Below are positions 16,801 through 26,084 of a DNA stretch of 64,000 nt, one piece after another. Where the stretch lies: contig CAUGSS010000001.1 of NCBI GenBank assembly GCA_959602365.1, positions 115,996 to 179,995 on the forward strand, read 5' to 3'. Made by a program: the position numbers and the translations under genes. Position 1 is the stretch's first letter. The number at the start of each line of letters is the position of its first letter. This DNA comes from an uncultured Eubacteriales bacterium. GTDB taxonomy: Bacteria > Bacillota > Clostridia > Oscillospirales > Oscillospiraceae. The notes under the pieces were generated by a model, which saw only the letters and a program-made list of their open reading frames with translations, did not search any database and was not told the origin of the DNA.

Positions 16801-17334
16801 GTGACAGAGGTGTTTTTAATCCGGGGAGAAGAGGGGCGGGCGGCTTCCCGCTGTGCCCAGGCGGCCGCCTTTGGCGCCTGGGGCATTCCCGGGGATGCGC
16901 AGATTGCCAAAACAGTGCTGGGCAAGCCCTATCTGGCCCAATATCCGGGCGTTCAGTTCAATCTCTCCCACTCCGGCCCCTGGGGGGTGTGCGCCCTGTC
17001 CGGCGCCCCGGTGGGGGTGGACGTGGAGCTGGTGCGCCCGCTGCGTCAGAATGTGGCCCGGCGCTTTTTTACCGCTGGAGAGCAGGCGTATCTGGAACGA
17101 TGCCCGGAGCGGGAGTTTTTCCGGCTCTGGACCCGGAAGGAGAGCTTTATCAAGGCCCTGGGCAAAGGGCTGACCCTGCCCTTGGACTGTTTTTCCGTGC
17201 TGGAGGATCTGATGGTCTGGGAGGGCACGGCCTGGTATTTTCACCAGTTTTCGGTGGAGGAGGGGTATCTCACCCTGTGCTGTCAGGAGCCGGAAGCCGC
17301 CTTTCACCGGCTGGACGGAGAGGACCCTCAGTAG
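16801..17334 (+). CDS. 4'-phosphopantetheinyl transferase, Sfp-like
   Basis: 177 residues, shorter than Bacillus Sfp (224). It carries FNLSHSGPWGVCALS, the Mg-binding GVDVELVRP and FFRLWTRKESFIKALGKGL, the WxxKES/AxxK signature. It attaches the 4'-phosphopantetheine arm of CoA to a carrier protein; with no NRPS/PKS here, the fatty-acid ACP or an unknown carrier is the target. GTG at 16801 is chosen from the AGAGGTGAT site and the promoter just upstream. Its stop overlaps the convergent ketopantoate reductase gene by 7 bp, and both touch CoA/pantothenate chemistry. Confidence 0.88.
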   Translation: MTEVFLIRGEEGRAASRCAQAAAFGAWGIPGDAQIAKTVLGKPYLAQYPGVQFNLSHSGPWGVCALSGAPVGVDVELVRPLRQNVARRFFTAGEQAYLERCPEREFFRLWTRKESFIKALGKGLTLPLDCFSVLEDLMVWEGTAWYFHQFSVEEGYLTLCCQEPEAAFHRLDGEDPQ

Positions 17335-18278
17335 TTGGCCTCCAGGGTCTTGATGAGCCGGTAGAGCATGGTGTTGACCGGCACCGGGATATGGTGCTCC
17401 GCGGCCAGGGCCAGAATGCGCCCGGTCAGGGTGTCGATCTCCGTGGGGCGTTTGGAGCGGATGTCCTGGAGGGTGGAGGAGTTGTGGCGGTAGGTGTCCG
17501 GCAGCAGCTTGGCATAGAACTCCCTGCGATAGCTGTCCGCGTCGGGCCAGTAGGTGGAGTAGCCTGCTGCGGTCATCACCGCAAAGATTTCGTCTATTGT
17601 CTCATCCATGATGGCCACCGAGTGGGGATTTTCCATCAGCGCGCCATAGTGTACCCCGACGATGGCCCCCAGGGGGTTCAGGGTACAGTTGTAGAGCATC
17701 TTGGCCCACAGTGCCTTGTCCACCTCCTCGGTGACCTGGCAGGGGATGCCGCCCTGGGAGATGGCCTGGGCCAGGGGCTCCAGCGGGGCCGGATCCAGGT
17801 GGTAGAGGCTGCCCAGCAGGATGGGAGAGGTGTAGACCGTCACCTGGCTCACATTGGGGGCCTTGCGCTGAAAACCGGTGATGACCCGGGCGGAACAGAT
17901 CTGCTCCCGGCGGAAGAAGCGCAGGTAAGGGGCGTCATTGCCCCAGCCGTTCTGAAAGAGCACCAGCTTGCCCTCCGGCTTCAGCAGCGCCTTGTGGGCG
18001 TCCAGCTCCCGGCTGACCGCGTCGTTGGCCATGGTTTTGGCGCAGATCAGGATGAAGTCGAAGCTGTTTTCGGGAAAGGCGCCGTAGTCGTCGGAGACCT
18101 GAAACGCCCCGGCCTCAAAGTCCAGATCGCCGAACAGCCCGGTTTTATGTATACCGCCCTTCAGAATGGCCTGCTTGGTCTGTCCCCGGGCATAGATGGC
18201 CACCTGATGGCCCGCCTGTTTCAGCAATGCGGCCAGTGCGATGCCGATGCTGCCCGCTCCGGTGATCAACAGATGCAT
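17328..18278 (-). CDS. panE: Ketopantoate reductase family protein (PanE/ApbA)
   Basis: 316 residues. Rossmann start MHLLITGAGSIGIALAALL binds NADP(H), then FILICAKTMAN, and the C-terminal helical domain contains KMLYNCTLNPLGAIVG, matching the family's catalytic-lysine region (usually KLxxNxxxNxxxAL). PanE reduces 2-dehydropantoate to pantoate in pantothenate/CoA synthesis; some members use other 2-keto acids. The start follows AGGAAG, and a strong promoter lies 40 bp upstream. Convergent overlap with the phosphopantetheinyl transferase suggests, but does not prove, a CoA link. Confidence 0.85.
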   Translation of the reverse strand: MHLLITGAGSIGIALAALLKQAGHQVAIYARGQTKQAILKGGIHKTGLFGDLDFEAGAFQVSDDYGAFPENSFDFILICAKTMANDAVSRELDAHKALLKPEGKLVLFQNGWGNDAPYLRFFRREQICSARVITGFQRKAPNVSQVTVYTSPILLGSLYHLDPAPLEPLAQAISQGGIPCQVTEEVDKALWAKMLYNCTLNPLGAIVGVHYGALMENPHSVAIMDETIDEIFAVMTAAGYSTYWPDADSYRREFYAKLLPDTYRHNSSTLQDIRSKRPTEIDTLTGRILALAAEHHIPVPVNTMLYRLIKTLEANY

Positions 18279-18318
18279 AGTGATTCGCTTCCTGTCTATT
18301 TTAGGATGGATTGTCCCC

Positions 18319-18347
18319 ATTATAAGAAGTTTTGGGGCGGATGTAAA
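18319..18347 (-). promoter_or_regulatory. Promoter of panE
   Basis: Minus strand -35 TTTACA (18347-18342), 17-bp spacer, perfect -10 TATAAT (18324-18319). Confidence 0.75.
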
Positions 18348-18450
18348 GAAAAGAACCGGACTGCGGCGGAGATAAACCGTGGAACAGCCAGGAGGCGCCG
18401 CGCCTCTGATGGCGCTGCCCTTCGGGGCGGCGCCTGCCAATCGGAGGTCA

Positions 18451-18482
18451 ACGGGCGCGCCGCAGACATGCGGCGCGCCCGT
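18451..18482 (-). terminator. Hairpin after ypeB
   Basis: Perfect 14-bp arms (ACGGGCGCGCCGCA and complement) and a 4-base loop, 18 bp past the ypeB stop. No U-tract on the minus strand. Confidence 0.5.
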
Positions 18483-18499
18483 TCCCATTCCCCTGGAGA

Positions 18500-19867
18500 T
18501 TACAGTGCCAGCGTCCCGTTTTCATCCTCCAGCAGAATCAAAATCTTCTGCTCCGCCCCGGTGGCGGCGTTGATGCAGACGATATAGTGCTGGCCGTTTT
18601 CCGCCTCGCAGACGAACTCCCAGCAGAGCACCTCGTACTCGCCGTCGGTGGGGATCAGCGCCAGCTGTTCCCGCAGCACGTCCAGTTTGGGGGACACTTT
18701 GGTGCGGGCGTCGTCGACCGAGACGGCGGGAACCTCCAGGGTGCGCTGGGTGTGGTTGGACAGATAAGAGGTGCACTCAAAGCTGAGTATGCTTCCGGTG
18801 TCCAGCGCCACCGTCACGCTGCACAGGTCCGGATAGCACAGCACGTCGTTTTCCCGGTAGGCGAAGTTGACCGTAAGCCGTCCGTCGTTGTTATAGCGGT
18901 AGGTCTCCACCATATTTTCAAAGCCGTTTTTGGACAGGAACTCGTAGGCCGCCATGGCGCCCTGATCCGGGGAGAGGGAAGCGGTGCCCACGGAGCGGGA
19001 GTTGGTGATGGACATCACTTTGCCGCCGGCCTTGGTGACCCATACCGTCAGTTCTCCGCCGTCCACGGAGGCGGTGCAGGTGTAGCAGGGGATCTCGCCC
19101 TCCACTTCGCCGGCCAGAGAGAAGATGCTCTCCCGGTAACCGGTGCATGCGGCGGCGGCGATCAGAGCTTCCTCGGCGCTGATCTCCCCCAGGCCCTCCA
19201 GCATCTTGGGCTGGCTGCTGGCCAGATGGTCGGAGAAGGGGCCGTCGTAGGTCATGGTGGGCAGCTCCGGGAAATTGGTCTCCACGTTTTCAAAGGCGCT
19301 GCCCGCCAGTATGCCGCCCCCTTCGGTTATCTGGGACAGCCGCTGTTCCACCGCCTTCACGTCCTCCAGGTCTGCGCTGCCTTCGTTGAGCTGGTTTGCC
19401 AGGGTGTTCAGCCGCTCCCGCAGCTGGGAGCAGGCGGAGGACATGGCCTCCAGGTTGTCCATCTCCTCCTGGCTCAGCGATCCGTTGGCGGCGGCGGAGC
19501 GGGAGAGGGCGGAGGCATAGTCCCCCACCTTGGCCAGGAAGGCCGCGGTCTGTCCCAGTTCGATGTTGGCGTAGGGCAGCTCGCCCAGGGCCTCCTGGGC
19601 TGTGGCGGCCTCGGCCTGGATTTCGGCGCTGAGCACGGAGACCATAGCCGGTGTCACCACATAGAGTTCTTTCTGCATGGTGGAGTCGATCCGGTCAACG
19701 CTGGCCACCACCTGGGAAAAGGCCCGCAGATAGCTGTTGGTGATGGTACGCCGGTAGGCCAGGTTGGATTGATAGATGGAGATACAGTATCCCACCAGAA
19801 CCAGCATGGCCGCGGCGATATAGGAGACCACCCGGATCCAGCCCCGCTTGGAAAGTGAACGCATCAT
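18500..19867 (-). CDS. ypeB: Spore germination protein YpeB
   Basis: 455 residues. A short basic N-terminus and one membrane anchor (SYIAAAMLVLVGYCISI, 14-30) are followed by a coiled, alpha-helical region (about 40-190) and a C-terminal half with repeated PepSY-like units (ISAEEALIAAAACTGYRE..., LSPDQGAMAAYEFLSKNGFENM...). YpeB stabilises and localises the cortex-lytic enzyme SleB in the spore and is cleaved during germination. In Bacillus the genes form sleB-ypeB; here ypeB stands alone and the SleB-like gene is 18 kb away at 37996. AGAGGGG precedes the ATG. Expected control is by forespore sigma-G; I could not fix a matching promoter. Confidence 0.85.
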   Translation of the reverse strand: MMRSLSKRGWIRVVSYIAAAMLVLVGYCISIYQSNLAYRRTITNSYLRAFSQVVASVDRIDSTMQKELYVVTPAMVSVLSAEIQAEAATAQEALGELPYANIELGQTAAFLAKVGDYASALSRSAAANGSLSQEEMDNLEAMSSACSQLRERLNTLANQLNEGSADLEDVKAVEQRLSQITEGGGILAGSAFENVETNFPELPTMTYDGPFSDHLASSQPKMLEGLGEISAEEALIAAAACTGYRESIFSLAGEVEGEIPCYTCTASVDGGELTVWVTKAGGKVMSITNSRSVGTASLSPDQGAMAAYEFLSKNGFENMVETYRYNNDGRLTVNFAYRENDVLCYPDLCSVTVALDTGSILSFECTSYLSNHTQRTLEVPAVSVDDARTKVSPKLDVLREQLALIPTDGEYEVLCWEFVCEAENGQHYIVCINAATGAEQKILILLEDENGTLAL

Positions 19868-19933
19868 AGTATAAGCCCCTCTCGCTACAAGTCTTTATTG
19901 AGAGGTTGCGTTTTCCTCGGAAAATTATGCTGA

Positions 19934-19974
19934 AAAACCCGCTGGCAAATTGTTCGAAATTTGCCAGCGGGTTT
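19934..19974 (-). terminator. Terminator of the gltX-NUDIX operon
   Basis: A long stem (AAACCCGCTGGCAAAT with its complement) flanked by A/T runs, 9 bp past the NUDIX stop. Confidence 0.8.
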
Positions 19975-19983
19975 CATGGCTTT

Positions 19984-20439
19984 TCACAGCAGGGCGTGGG
20001 CCCAGGCTTCGCCGTCCCGGTAATAATAGAATTCGCTGAGGTCACAGCATTCAAATACCTTCAGCATCTCCTGAAAGTCCGCGGACAGCCGGCAGCGGCC
20101 CAGGGCGCCGCGCTCGACCCAGAAGACCTCCCCCTCGTCGGAAGAGGTCAGGGTGCCGGAGAACCGGTCCGCCCGGTAGAGCAGCACCACATAGCGTTTC
20201 CCCTGTTCTGTCTGGAACTGCTTGATGCCGCACAGCCGGGGATGCTCCACGGTGAGCCCGGTCTCCTCTCTGACCTCCCGGATGACCGATTGGGTGAAGG
20301 ACTCTCCCGGCTCCACATGGCCTCCGGGAAAGGTGACCCCAGGCCAGTCTGGGGACTGCCGGTCCTGAACCAGTACCCTGCCCTCCCCGTCGCAAACCAT
20401 GCACATGTTGGTGAAAATGGCCCGCTCAGACCGGTCCAT
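19984..20439 (-). CDS. NUDIX hydrolase, 8-oxo-dGTP diphosphatase-like
   Basis: 151 residues. The NUDIX box is complete: GHVEPGESF then REVREETGL, preceded by WPGVTFPG. NTNMC..GEGRVLVQDR at the start and FWVERGAL later fit MutT/YtkD-like members that hydrolyse damaged nucleotides or other nucleoside diphosphates linked to X. ATG at 20439 is chosen; GTG codons at 20448 or 20454 (the latter overlapping the gltX stop as GTGA) are possible. It follows gltX directly and shares its promoter. Confidence 0.82.
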   Translation of the reverse strand: MDRSERAIFTNMCMVCDGEGRVLVQDRQSPDWPGVTFPGGHVEPGESFTQSVIREVREETGLTVEHPRLCGIKQFQTEQGKRYVVLLYRADRFSGTLTSSDEGEVFWVERGALGRCRLSADFQEMLKVFECCDLSEFYYYRDGEAWAHALL

Positions 20440-20450
20440 CTCTGTCACCG

Positions 20451-22001
20451 TCACCCCAGCTTTTCCAGGCCCAGGCGCACCCGGCGGAGGGTCTCCTCCC
20501 GGCCCAGCACCTGGCAGATCTCCACGGCACCGCCGGGGGTGACGGACTGGCCGGCGGCGGCGATGCGGATGGGCCACATCACCTTTCCCACCATCTTGTT
20601 GAGCTTCGCGCCCTCGGCCTGGGCCATCTCCTCTGCCAGGCCGTAGAGGGCGTCGTGGATGGCGTCATAGCTCCAATCGGAGATGGCCTCCACTGCCGCC
20701 AGCTCCCGCTCCAGGATGGCCCTGGAGCTCTCCTGGGTCAGCTTGTTCTTCTTGTTGACGAACAGCTCGGCGCTGTACTCCGGCAGCTGGGCGAAGAAGC
20801 CGATCATACCCGGGATCTCGGCCAGGGTGTTGATCCGGCCCTGGACCAGGGGGGCGACCAGGGCGGCGTCCATGCCCTCCGGGAGGACGGAGCGGATGTA
20901 GGGTTCGGCCAGGGGGGCGAACTCTTCCGGGGACAGGGCGCGGATATAGTTGGCGTTGAAGTAGTTCAGCTTCTCCAGATTGAAGGCGGAGGGGCTCTTG
21001 GAGATGCCGGCGATGTCGAAGGCGGCGATCAGCTCGGGCATGGTGAAGAACTCCTGCTCCGCCAGCTCTCCCTTGGGGCTCCAGCCCAGCAGGGAGACGT
21101 AGTTGACGATGGCGCTGGAGAGGTAGCCCATGCCCACCAGGTCCTCATAGGAGGGGTCGCCGTGGCGCTTGGACATCTTGCGGACGATCTCCCGCTCCTC
21201 GCCGGTCTCGGGATCGGTCTCCCTGGCGTCGATCATGACGCTGGCGCAGTGGACGTAGGTGGGCACCTCCCAGCCGAAGGCCTGGTAGAGCAGGTTGTAC
21301 TTGGGGGCGGAGGACAGGTACTCGCTGCCCCGGACCACATGGGTGATGCCCATCAGGTGGTCGTCGATGACGTTGGCGAAGTTGTAGGTGGGCAGCCCGT
21401 CGCTCTTGAGCAGGATCTGGTCCTCCAGGTCGGCGTTGTCCACGGTGATGTCGCCGTAGACCACGTCGTGGAAGGTGGTGGTGCCCTCGGGGATCTTCTG
21501 GCGGATGACGTAGGGCTCCCCGGCGTCCAGCTTGGCCTGGATCTCCTCGGGGGAGAGGCGCAGGCAGTGCCGGTCATACTTGGCGTTGGGGTCGTCCTGG
21601 TGCAGCCCGGCCAGCCGCTCCTCGGAGCAGAAGCAGCGGTAGGCCCAGCCCTTTTCGATCAGCAGCTCGGCGTATTTCTTGTAGTAGCCCATCCGCTCGG
21701 TCTGGACATAGGGGCCCACCGGGCCGCCCACATCGGGGCCCTCATCGTAGTCCAGGCCGCAGGCGGCCAGGGTGCGCTTGATGACGGCCACCGCGTCCTC
21801 CACCTTCCGCTTCTGGTCGGTGTCCTCGATGCGCAGGATGAACCTGCCCCCGGCGTGGCGGGCGATCAAATAGGTGTACAGGGCGGTGCGCAGGTTGCCC
21901 ACGTGCATATACCCCGTGGGGGACGGGGCGAAGCGGGTGCGCACCTGGCCGTGGGGGATGCGGGACTCCATCTCTTCAAACCATTGGTAGTCAAGCGCCA
22001 T
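20451..22001 (-). CDS. gltX: Glutamate--tRNA ligase
   Basis: 516 residues. Class I synthetase: HIGH-type motif PSPTGYMHVGNL near residue 28, KMSKRHGDPS near 270, and a helical anticodon-binding domain from about 340. It charges tRNA-Glu, and in Clostridia lacking GlnRS it normally also charges tRNA-Gln for later amidation by GatCAB. The ATG at 22001 has a GGAGG site; the upstream in-frame extension covers the promoter and is rejected. Divergent from argS with overlapping control region. Confidence 0.95.
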   Translation of the reverse strand: MALDYQWFEEMESRIPHGQVRTRFAPSPTGYMHVGNLRTALYTYLIARHAGGRFILRIEDTDQKRKVEDAVAVIKRTLAACGLDYDEGPDVGGPVGPYVQTERMGYYKKYAELLIEKGWAYRCFCSEERLAGLHQDDPNAKYDRHCLRLSPEEIQAKLDAGEPYVIRQKIPEGTTTFHDVVYGDITVDNADLEDQILLKSDGLPTYNFANVIDDHLMGITHVVRGSEYLSSAPKYNLLYQAFGWEVPTYVHCASVMIDARETDPETGEEREIVRKMSKRHGDPSYEDLVGMGYLSSAIVNYVSLLGWSPKGELAEQEFFTMPELIAAFDIAGISKSPSAFNLEKLNYFNANYIRALSPEEFAPLAEPYIRSVLPEGMDAALVAPLVQGRINTLAEIPGMIGFFAQLPEYSAELFVNKKNKLTQESSRAILERELAAVEAISDWSYDAIHDALYGLAEEMAQAEGAKLNKMVGKVMWPIRIAAAGQSVTPGGAVEICQVLGREETLRRVRLGLEKLG

Positions 22002-22032
22002 GGTAAAATACCTCCAAAACAAACTTGTAGCT

Positions 22033-22061
22033 ATTGTATTTTTTTCCCCGGGAAAAGTCAA
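22033..22061 (-). promoter_or_regulatory. Promoter of gltX
   Basis: Minus strand -35 TTGACT (22061-22056), 17-bp spacer, -10 TACAAT (22038-22033). Its -35 is one base from the -35 of the argS promoter. Confidence 0.8.
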
Positions 22062-22062
22062 G

Positions 22063-22091
22063 TTGACAGGCCATTTTGCTTCCATTATAAT
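22063..22091 (+). promoter_or_regulatory. Promoter of argS
   Basis: -35 TTGACA (22063-22068), 17-bp spacer, perfect -10 TATAAT (22086-22091). Confidence 0.85.
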
Positions 22092-22128
22092 AAATTGAAA
22101 TTTGTATTATGGGTAGGTATGTGCTTTT

Positions 22129-23904
22129 ATGGATAAGATCATTGATATGATTTCCGCCCGGGTGTCCCGGGCCTTCGAGGCGGCGGGGTATGATCCCGCC
22201 CTGGGCCAGGTCACCCTGTCCAACCGGCCCGACCTGTGCCAGTACCAGTGCAACGGCGCCATGGCCGGCGCCAAGCAGTACCACAAGGCCCCCTTCCTGA
22301 TCGCCCAGGCGGTGGTGGACAACCTGGCTGGGGAGGAGATGTTCTCCAAGGCGGAGATGGTGAAGCCCGGCTTCATCAACCTGGACGTCAGCGGCGCCTT
22401 CCTGGCCCGGGTGATGAACGAGATGAACGCTGACGAGCGACGGGGCGTGGAGCGGGCGGAGCACCCCCTGTCCATCGTGGTGGACTACGGCGGCCCCAAC
22501 GTGGCCAAGCCCCTGCACGTGGGCCATCTCCGCAGCGCCGTCATCGGCGAGTCCATCAAGCGCACCGCCCGGTTCATGGGCCACAAGGTGGTGGGCGACG
22601 TCCACCTGGGGGACTGGGGCCTCCAGATCGGCCAGATCATCACCGAGCTGAAGGAGCGCCAGCCCGGGCTGCCCTATTTTGACCCGGAGATCACCGAGGG
22701 CTACCCCGCCGAGCCCCCCTTCACCATCTCCGACCTGGAGGAGATCTACCCCTGCGCCTCCAAAAAGTCCAAGGAGGATGAGGCCTTCAAGGCCGCCGCC
22801 CAGGCCGCCACGGCGGAGCTCCAGGCGGGCCGCCCCGGCTACCGGGCCCTGTGGCGGCACATCATCGACGTCTCGGTGGCCGACCTGAAGCGCAACTATG
22901 AGAAGCTGGACGTGAGCTTCGATCTGTGGATGGGGGAGAGCGACGCCCAGCCCTACATCCCCGCCATGGTGGAGCAGATGAAGGCCGACGGCTACGCCTA
23001 TGTCTCCGACGGCGCCCTGGTGGTGGACGTGGCCGAGGAGGGGGACAAGGTGGAGGTGCCCCCCTGCCTGATCCTCAAGAGCGACGGCGCCGCCCAGTAC
23101 GAGACCACCGACCTGGCCACCATCGTCCAGCGCCGCCAGGACTTCGACCCGGACCGGATCATCTACCTGACCGACAAGCGCCAGGAGCTCCACTTCGTCC
23201 GGGTGTTCCGCTGTGCCTACAAGACCGGCCTGGTGGACCGGGACAAGTGCTCCCTGGAGCACATCGGCTTCGGCACCATGAACGGCAAGGACGGCAAGCC
23301 CTTCAAGACCCGGGAGGGGGGCGTGCTCCGGCTGGAGTACCTGCTGAAAGAGGTCACCGACGCGGTCTATGAGAAGTCCCGGGCCAACTCCAGCGGCAAT
23401 ATCTCCGACGAGGAGCTGCGGGACATCTCCGAGAAGGTGGCCCTGGCCGCCATCAAGTACGGCGATCTGAGCAACCAGCCCTCCAAGGACTATATCTTCG
23501 ACGTGGACCGCTTCACCGCCTTTGAGGGCAACACCGGTCCCTATATTATGTATACCATGGTGCGGATCAAGTCCATCCTGGCGAAGTTCCGCGCCGCCTT
23601 CCCCGACGCCCCCCTGGGAGACATCCTGCCCCCGGACAAGAAGAGCGAGACCGACCTGATGCTCTCCCTGAGCAAGTTCAACGAGACGGTGTACCAGACC
23701 TATGAGCAGAAGGCCCCCAACAAACTGTGCCACTTCATCTATGAGCTCACCGGCGTGTTCAACCAGTTCTACAACGAGTGCAACATCATGAAGGAGGCCG
23801 ACTCCGCCCGACAGGCGTCTTATGTCACCCTGATCCAGCTGGTGCTCCGGGTGCTGGAGCTGGCCATCGACCTGCTGGGCTTCTCCGCCCCGGATCGTAT
23901 GTGA
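22129..23904 (+). CDS. argS: Arginine--tRNA ligase
   Basis: 591 residues. N-terminal Arg-tRNA additional domain (1-85), then the class I core with VDYGGPNVAKPLHVGHLRSA (HIGH = HVGH) near residue 130 and FGTMNGKDGKPFKTREGG, the ArgRS variant that replaces KMSKS, and a C-terminal DALR anticodon-binding domain (about 470-591, ending ELAIDLLGFSAPDRM). It charges tRNA-Arg. The ribosome site before the ATG is weak (GGTAGG). Single-gene unit ended by a good terminator. Confidence 0.95.
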   Translation: MDKIIDMISARVSRAFEAAGYDPALGQVTLSNRPDLCQYQCNGAMAGAKQYHKAPFLIAQAVVDNLAGEEMFSKAEMVKPGFINLDVSGAFLARVMNEMNADERRGVERAEHPLSIVVDYGGPNVAKPLHVGHLRSAVIGESIKRTARFMGHKVVGDVHLGDWGLQIGQIITELKERQPGLPYFDPEITEGYPAEPPFTISDLEEIYPCASKKSKEDEAFKAAAQAATAELQAGRPGYRALWRHIIDVSVADLKRNYEKLDVSFDLWMGESDAQPYIPAMVEQMKADGYAYVSDGALVVDVAEEGDKVEVPPCLILKSDGAAQYETTDLATIVQRRQDFDPDRIIYLTDKRQELHFVRVFRCAYKTGLVDRDKCSLEHIGFGTMNGKDGKPFKTREGGVLRLEYLLKEVTDAVYEKSRANSSGNISDEELRDISEKVALAAIKYGDLSNQPSKDYIFDVDRFTAFEGNTGPYIMYTMVRIKSILAKFRAAFPDAPLGDILPPDKKSETDLMLSLSKFNETVYQTYEQKAPNKLCHFIYELTGVFNQFYNECNIMKEADSARQASYVTLIQLVLRVLELAIDLLGFSAPDRM

Positions 23905-23984
23905 TCATTTCCGCGCCGGACCTGCCTCTGGGAGAGGCGAATCCATGACCGTTCCCCTGCAAAGAGGACAGACCAATCCAACTG

Positions 23985-24022
23985 AAATTTCCGAGGCCCT
24001 GTGCCTCGGAAATTTTTCTTTT
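23985..24022 (+). terminator. Terminator of argS
   Basis: Stem AAATTTCCGAGGC / GCCTCGGAAATTT with 5-base loop and T-rich tail. The remaining 200 bp to the next gene holds only a possible extended -10 (TGCTACAAT, 24201-24209). Confidence 0.85.
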
Positions 24023-24240
24023 TCCAGCGTCGCTCAGACAGGCGGGTGCGGGGGGCGGCCTGTCATTTTCGCTGGGGCCTTTGTCCGGCTCCTGCGGCCG
24101 AAACAGACCCGTTTTTGGAACGGCCATGCGCCCTCTTCCCGGCCCCGGCACAGATTTCACAACTAGGACACATCTCTGCCGCAGGATGTCCGGATGCCCC
24201 TGCTACAATGACTGTATTCTGACAAGAGGAGGAAGAGAGG

Positions 24241-25899
24241 ATGCGTCATTTTGTCAAATGCCTGGCGCTGCTGCTGGGCGGAGCGCTGCTCCTGAGCGGC
24301 TGTTCCGCCGGAGCACAGCGGACGGCGGGGCGGGCCGATTCCAGCGGAGCGGGGGGCGCCCCATCTGCGGAGACCGGAGCGAGCTCCGGGGCGGAAGGGG
24401 CGCAGGAAACGGACCTGCAGGGGGAGGACGGGGGCGACGGCCGCCCGGTCTACCGGATGGAGCTGGCCCTGGACACCGCCGGGACGGAGGAGTACGGCCA
24501 TGCCCGGCTGACGGGCACGGTGTCCGTCTCCTTCACCAACGACAGCCCCGACGTCTGGGAGCAGGTCTGCCTGCGGGACTATGTGCCCGCCATTCTGGCG
24601 GAGGACCTGGCCAGCAGCGGAGAGACGGACGCCATTGCCGGCCTGAGCAGCGGAATTGCCGCGGTGCGGGAGGGGGATCACACCCTGTCCTTCGCCCAGA
24701 GGACAGATCCCACGGTGATTTTTGTGGCCCTGGAGGAGCCTATGCAGCCCGGTGACCGCCGGACCCTGGAGGTGGACTATCGCGCGGAGATCCCCTGCGG
24801 AGGGTACCGCCTGAGCTGGTTTCCCGTGGGGGAGCAGGAAGAAGGCCTGGTGTTCTCCCTTGGGCCGTTTTACCCTGTGCTGTCGGTCTACGACCAGGGG
24901 GAGTGGAATCAGGCTCCTTATTTCCTCGAGGGTGAGTGCTTTTATGCCCCCTGTGGGGATTACGAGGTGAGCCTCACCCTGCCGTCGGATTTTACCGTGG
25001 TCTCCACCGGGAGCGAGTCCACCGACGGAGCGGGGCACTGGACCCTCCGGGCGGAACGGGTGCGGGACTTCGCCATCCTGGCCTCCAACTGCTATGAGAG
25101 CGTCACCGAGACGGTGGAGGGGGTGGAAGTGCGCAGCTGGTATCTGGACTGCCGGGAGGACGCCCGGCAGTCGGGAGAGCTGGCCCTTCAGGCCGCGAAG
25201 GACGCCCTGGAGACCTTTACCCGGCGCTATGGCCCCTATGCCTATGACCAGCTGGACGTGGCGGAGAGCGTCTACGAGTTCGGCGGACTGGAGTACCCCG
25301 CCCTGGTGCGGATCAATCAGACCTACCTGACCGACCAGGAGGAGCAGCAGCGGCTCTGGAGCAACGTGGTCCACGAGGTGGCCCACCAGTGGTTCTATGC
25401 CGCCCTGGGCAACGACCAGTACCGGGAGGCCTGGCTGGACGAGAGCTTTGCCGCCTTCAGCGAGCTGGTCTGCCTGGAGGACACCGGCGCCCCGGCAGAG
25501 CAGATGGAGGCCTGCCGGACGGGGTGGGAGAGCGGCCAGGAGACGCTGCAGTTCCAGTACATCGACCTGTCCTACGACGCCTACGAAGGGGTTCCCGGGC
25601 TGGGGGACTACGGCGGGGGCGGCCAGTATATCCACGCGGTCTATGACCGGGGCCCCCTCTTCCTGTACCAGCTGCGGGAGGCCATGGGGGAGGAGGCCTT
25701 CTTCGGCTTTGTGCAGCGCTGGTACACGGAGCACATGTTTGATACGGTCACCACCCAGGCATTTTTAGAGGCCCTGTACGAGAGCTGCGGGGATGACCCG
25801 GAGGTGGCGGAGCTGGTGGCCCGGATGTTTTCCACCCCCTATCCCTCCGGCCCGTCCCGCTCCTCCCCCCAGGATGGGGCGGGGCGGCAGGGCGGTTGA
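24241..25899 (+). CDS. Membrane-anchored M1 family metallopeptidase
   Basis: 552 residues. A lipoprotein signal with LLLSGC (lipid Cys21) is followed by a low-complexity Ser/Gly/Ala linker (22-70), then the M1 beta domain and the catalytic domain. Zinc ligands are H378-E379-x2-H382 and E401 (HEVAHQWF...WLDES), preceded by FGGLEYPALV, the counterpart of the GxMEN exopeptidase motif in which EN is altered. Such proteins trim N-terminal residues from extracellular peptides. The C-terminal end is Pro/Ser-rich and the HEAT-like domain of full aminopeptidase N is missing. Peptide transporters at both window ends would be natural consumers, but linkage is only functional guesswork. Confidence 0.85.
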   Translation: MRHFVKCLALLLGGALLLSGCSAGAQRTAGRADSSGAGGAPSAETGASSGAEGAQETDLQGEDGGDGRPVYRMELALDTAGTEEYGHARLTGTVSVSFTNDSPDVWEQVCLRDYVPAILAEDLASSGETDAIAGLSSGIAAVREGDHTLSFAQRTDPTVIFVALEEPMQPGDRRTLEVDYRAEIPCGGYRLSWFPVGEQEEGLVFSLGPFYPVLSVYDQGEWNQAPYFLEGECFYAPCGDYEVSLTLPSDFTVVSTGSESTDGAGHWTLRAERVRDFAILASNCYESVTETVEGVEVRSWYLDCREDARQSGELALQAAKDALETFTRRYGPYAYDQLDVAESVYEFGGLEYPALVRINQTYLTDQEEQQRLWSNVVHEVAHQWFYAALGNDQYREAWLDESFAAFSELVCLEDTGAPAEQMEACRTGWESGQETLQFQYIDLSYDAYEGVPGLGDYGGGGQYIHAVYDRGPLFLYQLREAMGEEAFFGFVQRWYTEHMFDTVTTQAFLEALYESCGDDPEVAELVARMFSTPYPSGPSRSSPQDGAGRQGG

Positions 25900-25925
25900 A
25901 CAGAACAGCCCGATCAAAAGCGTTC

Positions 25926-25966
25926 AGCGGTCCCCCGGTGTGTCCGGGGGACCGCTCCGCCTTTTT
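25926..25966 (+). terminator. Terminator after the M1 peptidase
   Basis: Stem AGCGGTCCCCCGG with near-perfect complement, followed by CCGCCTTTTT. Confidence 0.85.
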
Positions 25967-26084
25967 GGGAAACACAGCCTCAAAGGAATGCCTTGGCCGC
26001 AAAAAAATTTGCGCAGGGCGGAAACGCAAACAAATCTTTAACATTCCCGTGTTATAATGCCCGCAGTAAGAGGAGGGATGCGTC

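Noticed and set aside
21991..23733. 580-codon minus-strand frame.
   Set aside because: Antisense to argS; Gly/Val/Leu-rich shadow without motifs.
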